NCBI GenBank assembly: GCA_027619145.1
Contig: JAQCGA010000250.1
Span: forward strand, 1-6,401
Origin: a bacterium
GTDB lineage: Bacteria; Latescibacterota; UBA2968; GCA-2709665
DNA: 6,401 bases
Direction: 5' to 3'
This document shows positions 1 to 5,337 of the stretch, one piece after another. The notes beneath the pieces were generated by a model. It was given only the letters and a program-made list of their open reading frames with translations, was not told where the DNA came from and made no database searches. Positions within the stretch are counted from its first letter, which is position 1; each line of letters begins with the position of its first letter. A program made the translations under genes and the position numbers.

Positions 1-214
1 CACCTACTTTGCACCGAATGTCCAGAATCGAATCAACCTCATCGTTGTGTACCTACTGGCAACCGGATTTCTCCATCTTTCCACAAGTCAGGCATTTTAC
101 AGCCCCCGGGTATATGATACAGTAAAAAACTTTCGGCCGGTCTTTCAAGGCACAATTTCGCCGAAATTGCCCTGTTTTCGCCTCCACGTTAGATGTACAT
201 TAGATAAAACGCAA
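1..214. other. Left flank without a recognisable gene
   Basis: I see no supported gene in this stretch. The one longer open frame (47-274, plus) runs into the terminator hairpin and the protein it would give is low-complexity-free but unlike anything I recognise, with no ribosome-binding site, so I leave it out. A short inverted repeat, CAATTTC / GAAATTG at 153-159 and 163-169, has no U-run after it. If the tRNA-Pro remnant at 277-320 is read correctly, this stretch is old chromosome lying downstream of that tRNA gene. Confidence 0.5.
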
Positions 215-267
215 AAACGGGCAGTTTGGTCGAGAAGTAAATTTCTCGTAAACCAAACTGCCCGTTT
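213..267 (-). terminator. Rho-independent terminator of the tRNA-Pro transcript
   Basis: Two 16-base arms, 215-230 and 252-267, are perfectly complementary. An inner 6-bp stem (231-236 with 243-248) extends them, interrupted only by a three-base bulge at 249-251. Read on the minus strand, the hairpin follows the CCA end of the tRNA-Pro remnant by about ten bases and is followed by TTTTT and, shortly after, TTTT. This is what is expected directly downstream of a tRNA gene, and it supports the left side being the original chromosome. The stem would also fold on plus-strand RNA, but there the trailing T stretch is weaker. Confidence 0.8.
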
Positions 268-276
268 CATTTAACG

Positions 277-320
277 TGGTCGGGGAGGCGGGATTCGAAC
301 CCACGGCCCCTGCTCCCAAA
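277..320 (-). other. 3' part of tRNA-Pro(UGG), probable attachment site
   Basis: On the minus strand this reads from the anticodon loop TTTGGGA (320-314, anticodon UGG) through the 3' anticodon-stem strand GCAGG (313-309), a four-base variable loop, a paired T arm with loop TTCGAAT (304-288), the acceptor strand CTCCCCG (287-281) and ACCA (280-277). A73 before CCA fits proline tRNA. Beyond 320 the sequence stops being a tRNA: the next bases, CACTC, do not pair with GCAGG, and there is no D arm or 5' acceptor strand. A break exactly at the anticodon loop is the classic signature of tyrosine-integrase insertion, where a displaced 3' end is left at the far end of the element. Here the element would lie to the right. 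The structure is seen; the attachment role is inferred. Confidence 0.8.
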
Positions 321-336
321 GAGTGCTTCGACCTCC

Positions 337-390
337 CCTTCCAAGTCATTGAAACAGCGCAACTTGCAATTTTCACTTTGACTTAGAAGG
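337..390. repeat. 12-bp inverted repeat at the left element end
   Basis: The arms CCTTCCAAGTCA (337-348) and TGACTTAGAAGG (379-390) are complementary with a single G-T wobble, around a 30-base loop that holds a smaller GCAA/TTGC repeat. The repeat lies between the end of the last operon gene and the tRNA-Pro remnant. There is no T-run on either side, so it is a poor intrinsic terminator. It could instead be a recombinase-binding structure or processed operon end. The pairing is seen; the role is unknown. Confidence 0.45.
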
Positions 391-609
391 GCCTTGCCTG
401 TCCGAGTTAATCCGGGTTATACGGATGTTTTTGGGGTCTTTGGTCAGAATATGGTCAGGGAACACGATAGCCCGTAAATAATATTTGCGTGGAATGTTTG
501 CATTGAGAAAAATCCAGCCACAAGCAATCGAACGTTCCTCAATCTGATTCCCCTGGATCCGTATCCCAATTTGCGGTATAAACACCGTCCGAACCCGGCT
601 CTTCTTCAA
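373..609 (-). CDS. Small hypothetical protein, start uncertain
   Basis: This is an open frame of at most 78 codons and the last one of the operon running towards the tRNA-Pro remnant. Its second half reads like a real globular protein (for example RKYYLRAIVFPDHIL and KNIRITRI), with alternating hydrophobic residues, but I do not recognise a family. The start is unclear: TTG at 609 and GTG at 585 are possible, neither has a good ribosome-binding site, and both would place about 50-70 bases inside the preceding gene in another frame. The gene may be translationally coupled from that gene's stop at 539, use a rare start near there, or be a decayed fragment. No signal peptide or membrane segment is visible. 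Confidence 0.4.
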   Translation of the reverse strand: MKKSRVRTVFIPQIGIRIQGNQIEERSIACGWIFLNANIPRKYYLRAIVFPDHILTKDPKNIRITRINSDRQGPSKSK

Positions 610-742
610 GTCGGTAGGAATGACACTCCCACTGTGGATTCAATACAGGGATCGCTGGAACCCACTGTGGATACGTCAGGATCATTCCATTTCCCGGTCC
701 CCGCTGAAGCCTTATCGTGATCGGCTTTTCCTCTTTGGGCAT
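539..742 (-). CDS. Small acidic hypothetical protein (67 aa)
   Basis: The ATG at 742 lies one base after the primase stop codon (TGATATG), with the ribosome-binding site GGAAAGGA supplied by the last codons of the primase gene, so the two are almost certainly translationally coupled. The protein begins MPKEEKPITIRL, has a central stretch rich in W, P and Y, and ends in an acidic tail (EEEPGSDG...DTDPGESD). I recognise no domain, and there is no membrane segment or signal peptide. Position downstream of an excisionase-like gene and a primase suggests an accessory factor of element replication or maintenance, but that is inferred from context alone. A longer frame from 769 exists, but the internal ATG has the better site. 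Confidence 0.6.
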   Translation of the reverse strand: MPKEEKPITIRLQRGPGNGMILTYPQWVPAIPVLNPQWECHSYRLEEEPGSDGVYTANWDTDPGESD

Positions 743-743
743 A

Positions 744-1750
744 TCAATCCTTTCCAGGTTCTGAAGCATACTCCAGTAACTCCCCCGGCTGGCACTCCAA
801 CACCCTACAGATCAGGCCCACATTGTGCAGGCGGCCATCTCCCTTCCCGATAGCGGAGATCGCCCTGCACAGGGCCTGCTGCGCTGCCTGCACACGGTCG
901 TTGTGCTCGGTGTCGGCGTCGTAAGCCACAACAACGGACTCGGCTTTCAGCTTATCCACCACACCCAGGACGTTTGCAGCCTCCCAGGTTGTCACGCCCG
1001 GGACTGCAACGACGGTTTCATAGAGTATGTTGGACGCGACATCTGCCTTTATCGGGCCTTCGGTGATCCATACCCGTCCCCCTTTTCGAGTGCGCGGTCG
1101 TGAAACATGCGCCGGAAGGCCGGTAACACCGCCGGGGCCGGTACCTCCAGACCTGCTTTTGCTGGAGAACCAGACATACTTGCCTCCACCATCCCAGCGT
1201 TTATCGGGGCGAATTTGCAGTCCCACAACCCGATCCTCCACATCCAGAAAGAGGATCAAGATTCCTGGCGCGCCCGCAAATGTGATATAAGCACTGCCAG
1301 GCCCACGATCCGATACGTAAAACCCCGGCACACTCAACACCGTCTCCACTCCGAACCTTTCCACGAGCGCTCGCGCAATGGCAGAGCGACCTCGGGGTGG
1401 CAACGTTTTATACCCCCGCCTGTGAATTTGCCTACCAGACAACCCCCGCTCAGGTCCTGTCAAATGCGCCCGATGCTCCGGCCGCAGATCCAGCGCCCTC
1501 AGGAACCCCCGATATACACGGTCCAGCCTGTCGGCGTCAGCCTTCGGCTTTTCGGGCGCCTTCACTGGTGGCGTCCAGTCGGGCGGTGGCTCCTTCAGCC
1601 TGTGCAGCCAGCCTGCGCCGTTGCTGGCGGCCTTGAAGGCGCCTGCCGAGTCTCGGCGGCAAAGCACCACCGCACCTCAGGAGAGACTGCGCATCGAGAG
1701 TCTCCGCAGATAGGGCAGGGTGCGTGGGATGTGGTAGTGGTCCATGACAA
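744..1750 (-). pseudogene. Zinc-finger/TOPRIM primase-like gene (DUF3854 type), frameshifted
   Basis: The downstream frame (GTG at 1670 to the stop at 744, 308 aa) carries a TOPRIM-like core of the type found in DUF3854 proteins: WITEGPIKAD at residues 201-210 (conserved E and KAD) and VVVAYDAD at 246-253 (DxD), which in primases bind the metal ions. Upstream, in the next frame, lies MSWTTTTSHAPCPICGD...RC, a Cys zinc knuckle whose last Cys (VLCRRD) is in the downstream frame. The two join smoothly (SPE + GAVVLCRR) if one G is restored at 1675-1676. The joined gene would start at TTG 1750, nine bases after GGAGAG and 18 bases after the excisionase-like stop, giving about 335 aa with zinc ligands near residues 12, 15, 20 and 31. 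There is no helicase domain. The likely role is priming element replication. It is either a pseudogene or one missed base in the sequence. Confidence 0.75.
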
Positions 1751-1768
1751 GGGGAAGATCTCTCCAAG

Positions 1769-1957
1769 TTACGCATCAACCTTCACGGTGTGTTCGCGCA
1801 CGAATCTCTCCACTTGATCGCGAAGAAAACGAACCTGGCCACCCGGCAGCTTTATGTAAGGAATTTGTCTGCGCGAGCACCAATTGCGCACGGTCTTCGG
1901 AGTCACATCCAGGTATTCTGCAATTTCAAAGCAGGTCATCGGTTTCTCTTCCGGCAT
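1769..1957 (-). CDS. Excisionase-like helix-turn-helix protein
   Basis: This 62-aa protein is a MerR/excisionase-type winged HTH (helix_turn_helix_17 family). Residues 7-20 (MTCFEIAEYLDVTP) form the first helix and turn, KTVRNWCSRRQIPYIK the recognition helix and start of the wing, and VRFLRDQVERFVREH the C-terminal helix. The length is normal for the family. The ATG at 1957 has a strong site, AAGGAGA, seven bases upstream. Such proteins bind DNA and either direct excision of integrated elements or regulate element promoters. It heads an operon with the primase-like gene 18 bases downstream. With no integrase visible, a purely regulatory role is as likely as excision. A partial relative of this gene lies at 2343-2423. 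Confidence 0.85.
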   Translation of the reverse strand: MPEEKPMTCFEIAEYLDVTPKTVRNWCSRRQIPYIKLPGGQVRFLRDQVERFVREHTVKVDA

Positions 1958-2025
1958 TCGGGGTCTCCTTTTTGTTGTTGACTTTTTGAGGCAAATTTAT
2001 GTTCGTGTCTTCGTCACAGAGGCAC

Positions 2026-2045
2026 GCCCCATTCGTAATAGGGGC
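2026..2045. repeat. Short hairpin upstream of the excisionase-like gene
   Basis: GCCCC (2026-2030) pairs with GGGGC (2041-2045), and the inner bases ATT/AAT extend the stem. It sits between the ribosome-binding site of the HTH gene and the plus-strand terminator at 2061-2111. It could be part of the leader of the minus-strand operon or the 5' hairpin of a short plus-strand RNA. Confidence 0.4.
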
Positions 2046-2060
2046 GGCTGTGTTCCTTCA

Positions 2061-2112
2061 AGAGACGCGGGGAATTGGCGGCCAACCATATCGCCCTGCG
2101 TCTCTTTTTTTA
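2061..2112 (+). terminator. Strong plus-strand terminator with no gene before it
   Basis: The arms AGAGACGCGGGG (2061-2072) and CCCTGCGTCTCT (2094-2105) pair over 12 positions with one G-T wobble. The 21-base loop contains a further TTGG/CCAA stem. Seven T residues end the hairpin on the plus strand (2105-2111), while the minus-strand side has no U-run. All genes to the left are on the minus strand, so the terminator has no obvious plus-strand client unless a short RNA starts near 2005. Confidence 0.75.
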
Positions 2113-2160
2113 TGAGTTAACAGAAACCTCCCCAAGCGTCATCCCAGTATTGTGTCGCAT
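2110..2160 (-). CDS. 16-codon mini-ORF with a good ribosome-binding site
   Basis: The ATG at 2160 lies eight bases after GGAGGA and opens a frame of 16 codons ending MTLGEVSVNS. The internal MTxxE spacing echoes the first helix of the excisionase-like genes at 1769-1957 (MTCFEIAE) and 2343-2423 (MTFPELAE), so it may be a third truncated start of that family. With so few residues the similarity could be chance, and nothing proves translation. Confidence 0.2.
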   Translation of the reverse strand: MRHNTGMTLGEVSVNS

Positions 2161-2251
2161 TATTGTGGTCCTCCATCGGTTGAGGGTTCGATGTTCACTG
2201 GTAAGAAATTTATCAAAACGGGAAGGCCTTTTACAACGAAAATAAGTTATT

Positions 2252-2374
2252 TCAGGGGTGGACCTTCGGTACACAACCATTCCTGCTTATGGTAGCCTGT
2301 GGTTCGGTCTTGTCCCACCGCACGTCCAGGCGAAAGAACATATCATAGGGTTCCGCTTGTATGGTGGGTGACAT
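2252..2374 (-). CDS. Doubtful 40-aa ORF downstream of the truncated HTH gene
   Basis: The frame opens at an ATG at 2374 inside the truncated HTH gene, in a different reading frame, and encodes a mixed polar and aromatic peptide (EPYDMFFRLDVRWDK) that looks more protein-like than random translation. There is no ribosome-binding site of its own. It may be the frameshifted continuation of the HTH gene, an unrelated fragment fused by deletion, or noise. I recognise no family. Confidence 0.2.
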   Translation of the reverse strand: MSPTIQAEPYDMFFRLDVRWDKTEPQATISRNGCVPKVHP

Positions 2375-2423
2375 CCAAGAATTCAGCAAGCTCAGGGAAA
2401 GTCATTGGCTTGCCGTCCGACAT
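2343..2423 (-). pseudogene. Truncated second excisionase-like HTH gene
   Basis: The ATG at 2423 follows AGGAG by a normal spacing. The 26-aa product begins MSDGKPMTFPELAEFLDVT, identical at 12 of 19 positions to the start of the intact HTH protein at 1769-1957, with about 70 % identity over the first 57 bases. Just after DVT the similarity stops: the recognition helix and wing are absent and a stop follows. A full family member needs about 60 residues, so this copy cannot bind DNA as a winged HTH. Its start lies inside the 27-aa ORF at 2402-2485. It is most simply the leftover head of a paralogous gene cut by a deletion. Confidence 0.6.
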
Positions 2424-2485
2424 TCATCTTCTCCTATGCGGTATAGAGGCCAGCTTGTGTGCGGCCTGCGAACGAGTTGCGGCAT
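2402..2485 (-). CDS. 27-aa leader-like ORF overlapping the truncated HTH gene
   Basis: The ATG at 2485 sits eight bases after GGAGGAG, the best ribosome-binding site of the middle block. The peptide (MPQLVRRPHTSWPLYRIGED...) is basic and unlike anything I know. Its last 22 bases overlap the start of the truncated HTH gene in another frame, and the HTH ribosome-binding site lies inside it, so translation of one could control the other. It may equally be a remnant of an earlier gene. Confidence 0.35.
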   Translation of the reverse strand: MPQLVRRPHTSWPLYRIGEDECRTASQ

Positions 2486-2519
2486 AGTGGTTTCTCCTCC
2501 ACTTTTGTGTTGTAAATTT

Positions 2520-2532
2520 CGGACTGTGTCCG
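2520..2532. repeat. CGGAC-TGT-GTCCG inverted repeat
   Basis: A perfect 5-bp inverted repeat around three bases lies about 35 bases before the 27-aa ORF. Its position suits an operator or a leader hairpin, but no binding protein can be named. Confidence 0.35.
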
Positions 2533-2552
2533 TGAATTGTGTTTGGGAGGGT

Positions 2553-2598
2553 GATATCGGCTTTAACCGATATCGTTCATCCATCTGCCCGGGCAGAT
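2553..2598. promoter_or_regulatory. Pair of perfect palindromes, candidate operators
   Basis: GATATCGG (2553-2560) and CCGATATC (2567-2574) form a perfect 8-bp inverted repeat around six bases. Nine bases on, ATCTGCCCGGGCAGAT (2583-2598) is a perfect 16-base palindrome. Both lie between the terminator of the structured RNA and the leader ORF of the truncated HTH gene, where a promoter of that unit would be expected. I cannot point to a convincing -35/-10 pair here. Operators for a dimeric regulator are the simplest reading; origin-type binding sites are another. Confidence 0.4.
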
Positions 2599-2612
2599 CG
2601 GCTTAAGACAAC

Positions 2613-2664
2613 AAAAAAGGCGCGCAAGTTTAAGAGATCAACTCGTCTCTCAACTTACACGCCT
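2613..2664 (-). terminator. Terminator of the structured RNA
   Basis: On the minus strand a long imperfect stem forms from AGGCG/CGCCT (2664-2660 with 2622-2618), AAGTT/AACTT (2656-2652 with 2630-2626) and AGAGA/TCTCT (2650-2646 with 2637-2633), followed directly by six T residues (2618-2613). This insulates the RNA from the HTH remnant downstream on the same strand. Confidence 0.75.
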
Positions 2665-2797
2665 ATCAATTTCAAAATTCGTGTATGTGACGGCGACAGC
2701 TGAGAGAAGGGCATAGGCCCTGTTATTCATTCCTATGAAATGAATCCCTCGGCACAGTCGCCGGCATGAGTGCAAGGTAGATACTTGCATCCCACGT
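2613..2797 (-). ncRNA. Structured non-coding RNA, about 185 nt, family unknown
   Basis: A transcript from the promoter at 2804-2833 to the terminator at 2613-2664 has no convincing ORF but folds well. In order on the minus strand there are five stems. P1 is TGCAAG/CTTGCA (2789-2784 with 2776-2771). P2 is a 7-bp GTCGCCG/CGGCGAC stem (2763-2757 with 2697-2691), extended by CTCGGC/GCTGAG (2753-2748 with 2704-2699, one G-U). Inside P2 are two hairpins: P4 (ATTCATT/AATGAAT, 2745-2739 with 2731-2725) and P3 (AGGGC/GCCCT, 2721-2717 with 2712-2708), forming a three-way junction. The P4 loop contains CAUAGG and the P3 tip CCUAUG, perfectly complementary, so a kissing-loop contact is likely. P5 is the terminator. 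I do not match it to 6S, SRP, tmRNA, RNase P or a riboswitch. Transcription is inferred. Confidence 0.6.
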
Positions 2798-2803
2798 CTA
2801 CCA

Positions 2804-2833
2804 AATATAAAAAAAAGCGCCCGGCAAAGTCAA
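2804..2833 (-). promoter_or_regulatory. Sigma-70-type promoter of the structured RNA
   Basis: On the minus strand TTGACT (2833-2828) and TATATT (2809-2804) are separated by 18 bases; each matches the consensus at five of six positions. The expected start is near 2797. This is the best promoter I find in the middle block, and it reads straight into the folded region that ends at the terminator at 2613. Confidence 0.65.
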
Positions 2834-2874
2834 GGTTTTTTGCGGCAACTTATGTTTCTCCCTTCACCCTATGT

Positions 2875-3003
2875 TCATTCTCCAAGATTCTCCATATATT
2901 CTCCATCGACTTTGACAACAGAGAGGGGCGTCCTGAGTACTAAACGGACGCCCTGAGAACTGCTTTCCGGTGTATCCTGTTGTGCCTCAAACACCTGCCT
3001 CAT
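2875..3003 (-). CDS. Doubtful 42-aa C-terminal-like fragment next to the tRNA remnant
   Basis: An open frame continues from the tRNA remnant into element DNA on the minus strand. The part that could be coding begins at an ATG near 3003 (MRQVFEAQQDTPESSSQ) and ends SVVKVDGEYMENLGE before a stop at 2875. The end reads like the tail of a real protein, and recombinase genes often finish near attachment sites, but I cannot assign a family and no proper gene start is visible. The frame contains an 8-bp inverted repeat (2926-2933 with 2946-2953), which may be the real feature. Upstream codons, within the tRNA, are an artefact. Confidence 0.2.
   Translation of the reverse strand: MRQVFEAQQDTPESSSQGVRLVLRTPLSVVKVDGEYMENLGE
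2926..2953. repeat. GGGCGTCC / GGACGCCC inverted repeat
   Basis: The two perfect 8-base arms (2926-2933, 2946-2953) flank 12 bases, and a CCTGAG(T/A)AC direct repeat overlaps them (2932-2940, 2952-2960). The repeat lies about 90 bases inside the right element edge. There is no T-run, so it is not an obvious terminator. It could be a recombinase or excisionase arm site. Confidence 0.4.
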
Positions 3004-3044
3004 AACATCCTGTAAAAACGGGAGCTTACAAAAAGTCTCGTGGA

Positions 3045-3091
3045 GACTCATAATCCGTTGGTCGTAGGTTCGAGTCCTACTGGGCCCACCA
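3045..3091 (+). other. 3' part of a CAU-anticodon tRNA (Met or Ile2), probable attachment site
   Basis: On the plus strand this reads anticodon loop CTCATAA (3047-3053, anticodon CAU), 3' stem strand TCCGT (3054-3058), variable loop TGGTC, a perfectly paired T arm GTAGG-TTCGAGT-CCTAC (3064-3080), acceptor strand TGGGCCC (3081-3087) and ACCA. The bases before the loop (GGAGA) pair only at the two nearest positions, and there is no D arm or matching GGGCCCA 5' strand, so the 5' half is missing. Elongator tRNA-Met and the lysidine-modified tRNA-Ile both have CAU in the gene and cannot be separated without the 5' half. A break at the anticodon loop suggests integrase-mediated displacement. Here the element would lie to the left, and normal chromosome begins after 3091. 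Confidence 0.8.
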
Positions 3092-3108
3092 TATACTTTT
3101 GATCGAAA

Positions 3109-3146
3109 AAAAGGAAAAGGCACTCAACTGAGTGCCTTTTCCTTTT
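3109..3146 (+). terminator. Terminator downstream of the CAU tRNA remnant
   Basis: Two fully complementary 18-base arms (3109-3126, 3129-3146) form a hairpin topped by CACTC-AACT-GAGTG. The right arm is itself U-rich (CCTTTTCCTTTT), so the stem works as an intrinsic terminator on the plus strand, 18 bases after the tRNA CCA. Its A-rich left arm would also give a U-rich tail on the minus strand, so it may serve hicBA read-through as well. Confidence 0.75.
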
Positions 3147-3273
3147 GAGTAGCGGCTTTGTCTATTTCCCTGGCATCTTTTTCACCTTCGATAGATGCTG
3201 CCTCTGTACCCGATCTGGACCACCAAAGGTGTCGATATACGCGCCTTCACCTTGAATGTGAAGAAGCCACGCG
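3147..3273. other. Gap after hicA with no recognised gene
   Basis: A minus-strand frame that starts inside hicA stays open here and ends at 3162. Its tail (WLLHIQGEGAYIDTFGGPDRV) looks somewhat protein-like, but it has no start of its own outside hicA and no family I recognise. It may be the tail of a decayed gene. The tRNA terminator lies directly to the left. Confidence 0.3.
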
Positions 3274-3459
3274 CTATGGCTCTGGAACCTGTAAGTCTCG
3301 ACATATCTTCTTCGCCAAGAAATCGTTGATCTCCCTGTGCCTGGGAATCGAAGAAGCACTCCGCACGGCACGATTGACATATACGGTGTGATTACCGCCT
3401 TCGCGCAGGAACTGACAGCCGTGCCGCTCCAGGTGCCGCAGCAAATCTCGTCGCTTCAT
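3274..3459 (-). CDS. hicA: HicA family toxin (mRNA interferase)
   Basis: This 61-aa protein has the full HicA fold pattern of the double-stranded-RNA-binding-like type: helix MKRRDLLRHLERHG, then LREGGNHTVYVN carrying the conserved G21-G22 and catalytic H24, then IPRHREINDFLAKKICRDL. Known HicA proteins cleave mRNA and stop growth until neutralised by HicB. The ATG at 3459 overlaps the hicB stop as ATGA, so the two are translationally coupled with the antitoxin first, an order also known in this family. The length is normal and no key residue is missing, so the toxin looks functional. It lies just outside the tRNA remnant, on the chromosome side. Confidence 0.9.
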   Translation of the reverse strand: MKRRDLLRHLERHGCQFLREGGNHTVYVNRAVRSASSIPRHREINDFLAKKICRDLQVPEP

Positions 3460-3716
3460 GCTGTGATGTGCAGCGGCTCTCGGATAACCTCCTGGCCTTG
3501 CACCGCCTCGCGGGAAAGCGTCCGGTTTGCTTCCAGAACAAGCTCGACAGCCTCCCGGAGATTCTTTCTGGCCTCATTGAGTGTCTTGCCCTGAGTATTG
3601 GCCCCGGGTAATTCTTCGGCAAAACCAATATACCCTTCCGGGACCTTCTGGTAAACAGCAGTAAACCCCAGATGAGACTCACGGTGCGTTTCGCTGGTAG
3701 ATATGTTAGAAGGCAC
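3456..3716 (-). CDS. hicB: HicB family antitoxin
   Basis: This 86-aa protein shows the partial RNase H-like HicB fold: strand LGFTAVYQKVPEGYIGFAEELPG followed by the TQGKTLNEARKNLREAVELVLE helix, near residues 16-60. The family binds and blocks HicA, and the pair usually represses its own promoter. The C-terminal part is short, with no clear extra HTH or ribbon-helix-helix domain, so DNA binding may rely on the N-terminal region or the complex. The GTG start at 3716 is chosen because AAGGAG lies seven bases upstream. A perfect palindrome lies immediately before that site. The stop overlaps the hicA start by four bases. Confidence 0.88.
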   Translation of the reverse strand: MPSNISTSETHRESHLGFTAVYQKVPEGYIGFAEELPGANTQGKTLNEARKNLREAVELVLEANRTLSREAVQGQEVIREPLHITA

Positions 3717-3727
3717 GTTCGGACTCC

Positions 3728-3742
3728 TTGTTTGTCAAACAA
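3728..3742. promoter_or_regulatory. Palindrome before hicB, candidate autoregulatory operator
   Basis: TTGTTTG-T-CAAACAA is a perfect 7-bp inverted repeat that touches the hicB ribosome-binding site. Toxin-antitoxin complexes commonly repress their own operon at such palindromes; a role as HicB/HicAB operator is inferred from position. Confidence 0.5.
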
Positions 3743-3875
3743 CTGTACGTATATTCTACGCCCTGGCCTGGATTTCTTTTCTAGTCTTTTGGCGCTTGGG
3801 GTTTGGCTACCAATGCTCGAACTTTTTCGTAGTCCTAATCACAGGGTAGAAACGCTTTGACCATTCTTATTTGAG

Positions 3876-3904
3876 AGAATACTACTTTTTTCGTTCTGCG
3901 TCAA
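3876..3904 (-). promoter_or_regulatory. Candidate promoter for hicBA
   Basis: On the minus strand TTGACG (3904-3899) and TATTCT (3881-3876) are separated by 17 bases. Transcription would start near 3869 and reach hicB after about 150 bases, through a stretch with no gene. A nearer TAGAAT at about 3757-3762 is a possible second -10 without a good -35. Confidence 0.4.
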
Positions 3905-3957
3905 GGTGGTCGGCCAGATTACGAAAGACAACGTAGTCCCTTGCCGAATGTCTCTTG

Positions 3958-5052
3958 TCACCCACCCAATACAAAAAACGCAATCCCAGCCAGCAACGCC
4001 GCCACCGGAAGCGTAATCCCCCAGGCCAGCACAATCCCTCCAATCGTCCGCCACCGGGCCTCCCCTGTCACCAGCCCCAACCCAAATAGAGAACCGCAAG
4101 AAACGTGTGTTGTGGATACCGGTACGCCTACCCGAGACGCACCCAGGACCATCATTGCCGTTACCAGATTTGCCGTAAACCCTTGCCCGGAATTCATCTC
4201 CGTAATTCCGTAGCTCATCGTTTCGGCCACCCGCCGGGCATTCAACAACCCGCCCAGGGCCATAACCAGCCCCACCATCAGCGCCCCCCATTCTACATCC
4301 ATCAACTGTGCCCCGGCCAGGAGCCCTACAATTTTTGGGGTATCGTTCAACCCCCTGGCAAAACCCACCGCTCCGGCGGAAAAAAAGTGCAGCCCGTCCA
4401 ATACCTGTTGTGCTGCCAGGCCAAACATTTTCCCCTCATACCGATCCACACACGTCCCCAGGGTACCAATCTGAACTGGAAGTGCCGGATTTTGCAAGGT
4501 CAAAGCCTGGAGTGGCACTGGTTCCTGGTCCGTGTCCAGACAGATACACGTCTCCTTCTCTATGTTTAAACGCGCCCTCAAAAACCTGAACATTGGATAA
4601 AGCGCGGACGTAACCCCAATTGCCAGAACCGGACTCACCAGAAGTGGAAGTAGAAACGCACTTTCCAGCAGTTCCACACGAACATCCGTCCACACTGCCA
4701 TCAACCCTGCCCCTACCAGCGCTCCGGTAAGACCGTGTGTTGTTGAAATCGGAATCCCCACCAGCGTTGCCAACAACACCGTAGTTGCAGCACCAAGACC
4801 CACCGCAGCCAGAAAAGGCCCGGCCAGTACTGCATCTGGAACCAGCCCTTTCCCTGAAAAAGTTCTCACCAGTTCCCCAGAAAGAAAAACAGCAGTAAGA
4901 GACCCTGCCAGTGTTGTACCCGTAGCCCAAACCAGAGCCTGACGATAAGACAGCGTCCGGCTACCCAGGAGCGTAGCGACCCCTTTGAAATTGTCGTTGG
5001 CGCCATTGGTGTAGGCCAGAAAAATGGCCGAAAAGAGAAGAACAAACTCCAC
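3958..5052 (-). CDS. pit: PiT family inorganic phosphate permease
   Basis: This 364-aa inner-membrane protein moves inorganic phosphate (usually as a metal-phosphate complex with H+ or Na+) into the cell. It shows the inverted double repeat of the PiT/PHO-4 family: GANDNFKG at residues 17-24 and GIPISTTHGLTG at 99-110 in the first half, FARGLNDTPK at 231-240 and GVPVSTTHVSCG at 309-320 in the second. About ten hydrophobic segments surround a hydrophilic central loop near 155-215. The length fits short bacterial PiT proteins. I choose GTG 5052 because GGAGG lies seven bases upstream and the N-terminal segment EFVLLFSAIFLAY then follows at once; the ATG at 5103 would add 17 hydrophilic residues. 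No PhoU-like partner gene is adjacent, which is unusual but not rare. Confidence 0.92.
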   Translation of the reverse strand: MEFVLLFSAIFLAYTNGANDNFKGVATLLGSRTLSYRQALVWATGTTLAGSLTAVFLSGELVRTFSGKGLVPDAVLAGPFLAAVGLGAATTVLLATLVGIPISTTHGLTGALVGAGLMAVWTDVRVELLESAFLLPLLVSPVLAIGVTSALYPMFRFLRARLNIEKETCICLDTDQEPVPLQALTLQNPALPVQIGTLGTCVDRYEGKMFGLAAQQVLDGLHFFSAGAVGFARGLNDTPKIVGLLAGAQLMDVEWGALMVGLVMALGGLLNARRVAETMSYGITEMNSGQGFTANLVTAMMVLGASRVGVPVSTTHVSCGSLFGLGLVTGEARWRTIGGIVLAWGITLPVAALLAGIAFFVLGG

Positions 5053-5277
5053 TCGATTTCCTCCAGTCTTCTCGCGACAGGTGAGGGGTGCACCAGACAT
5101 CACCCATTCATGTCATTTCACCCGGAAGATTTCACGATCTCATCAGAACAGCGCGTTCCTCGTGGCACCCTTTCGCCGGTATTCAACCACTTTTTCAACG
5201 CAACACAACCGGAGCAAACCCTGTACCGAAGGCTTCATATATCCGCACAGTACGCCCCTTCATCGCCCTGTACATAA
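5053..5277. other. Intergenic stretch between pit and the hydrolase gene
   Basis: I see no gene here. It must hold the promoter of the phosphate permease gene, but I find no convincing -35/-10 pair and no PHO-box-like repeat. Open frames on the plus strand are short and lack ribosome-binding sites. Confidence 0.4.
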
Positions 5278-5313
5278 ATCCGGGGCATACCTGAAAACAG
5301 ATATCCCCCGGAT
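5278..5313 (-). terminator. Hairpin, probable terminator of the hydrolase gene
   Basis: A perfect 8-bp stem ATCCGGGG/CCCCGGAT (5278-5285 with 5306-5313) is extended inside by ATA/TAT and CTG/CAG pairs around a TTTT loop. It lies 25 bases after the hydrolase stop on the minus strand. The T-run that follows is short (TTTATGT), so termination may be partial. Confidence 0.5.
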
Positions 5314-5337
5314 CGGCTCTTGCCCTGACCTGCGCGC

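Larger units (their letters stand above)
321..3044. mobile_element. Integrative-element remnant between two tRNA 3' ends
   Basis: This block is bounded by two unrelated tRNA 3' fragments that both break at the anticodon loop and face outwards. It contains typical small-element cargo: an excisionase-like HTH gene, a zinc-finger/TOPRIM primase-like gene, small unknown genes, a second truncated excisionase-like gene and a structured RNA. I see no integrase, relaxase, transposase or terminal inverted repeats. Because a single insertion should leave copies of one tRNA end only, the block is more likely the fused distal parts of two elements, or one element after a rearrangement. The frameshifted primase and truncated HTH gene fit decay. 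The exact ends are inferred from where tRNA similarity stops. Confidence 0.55.
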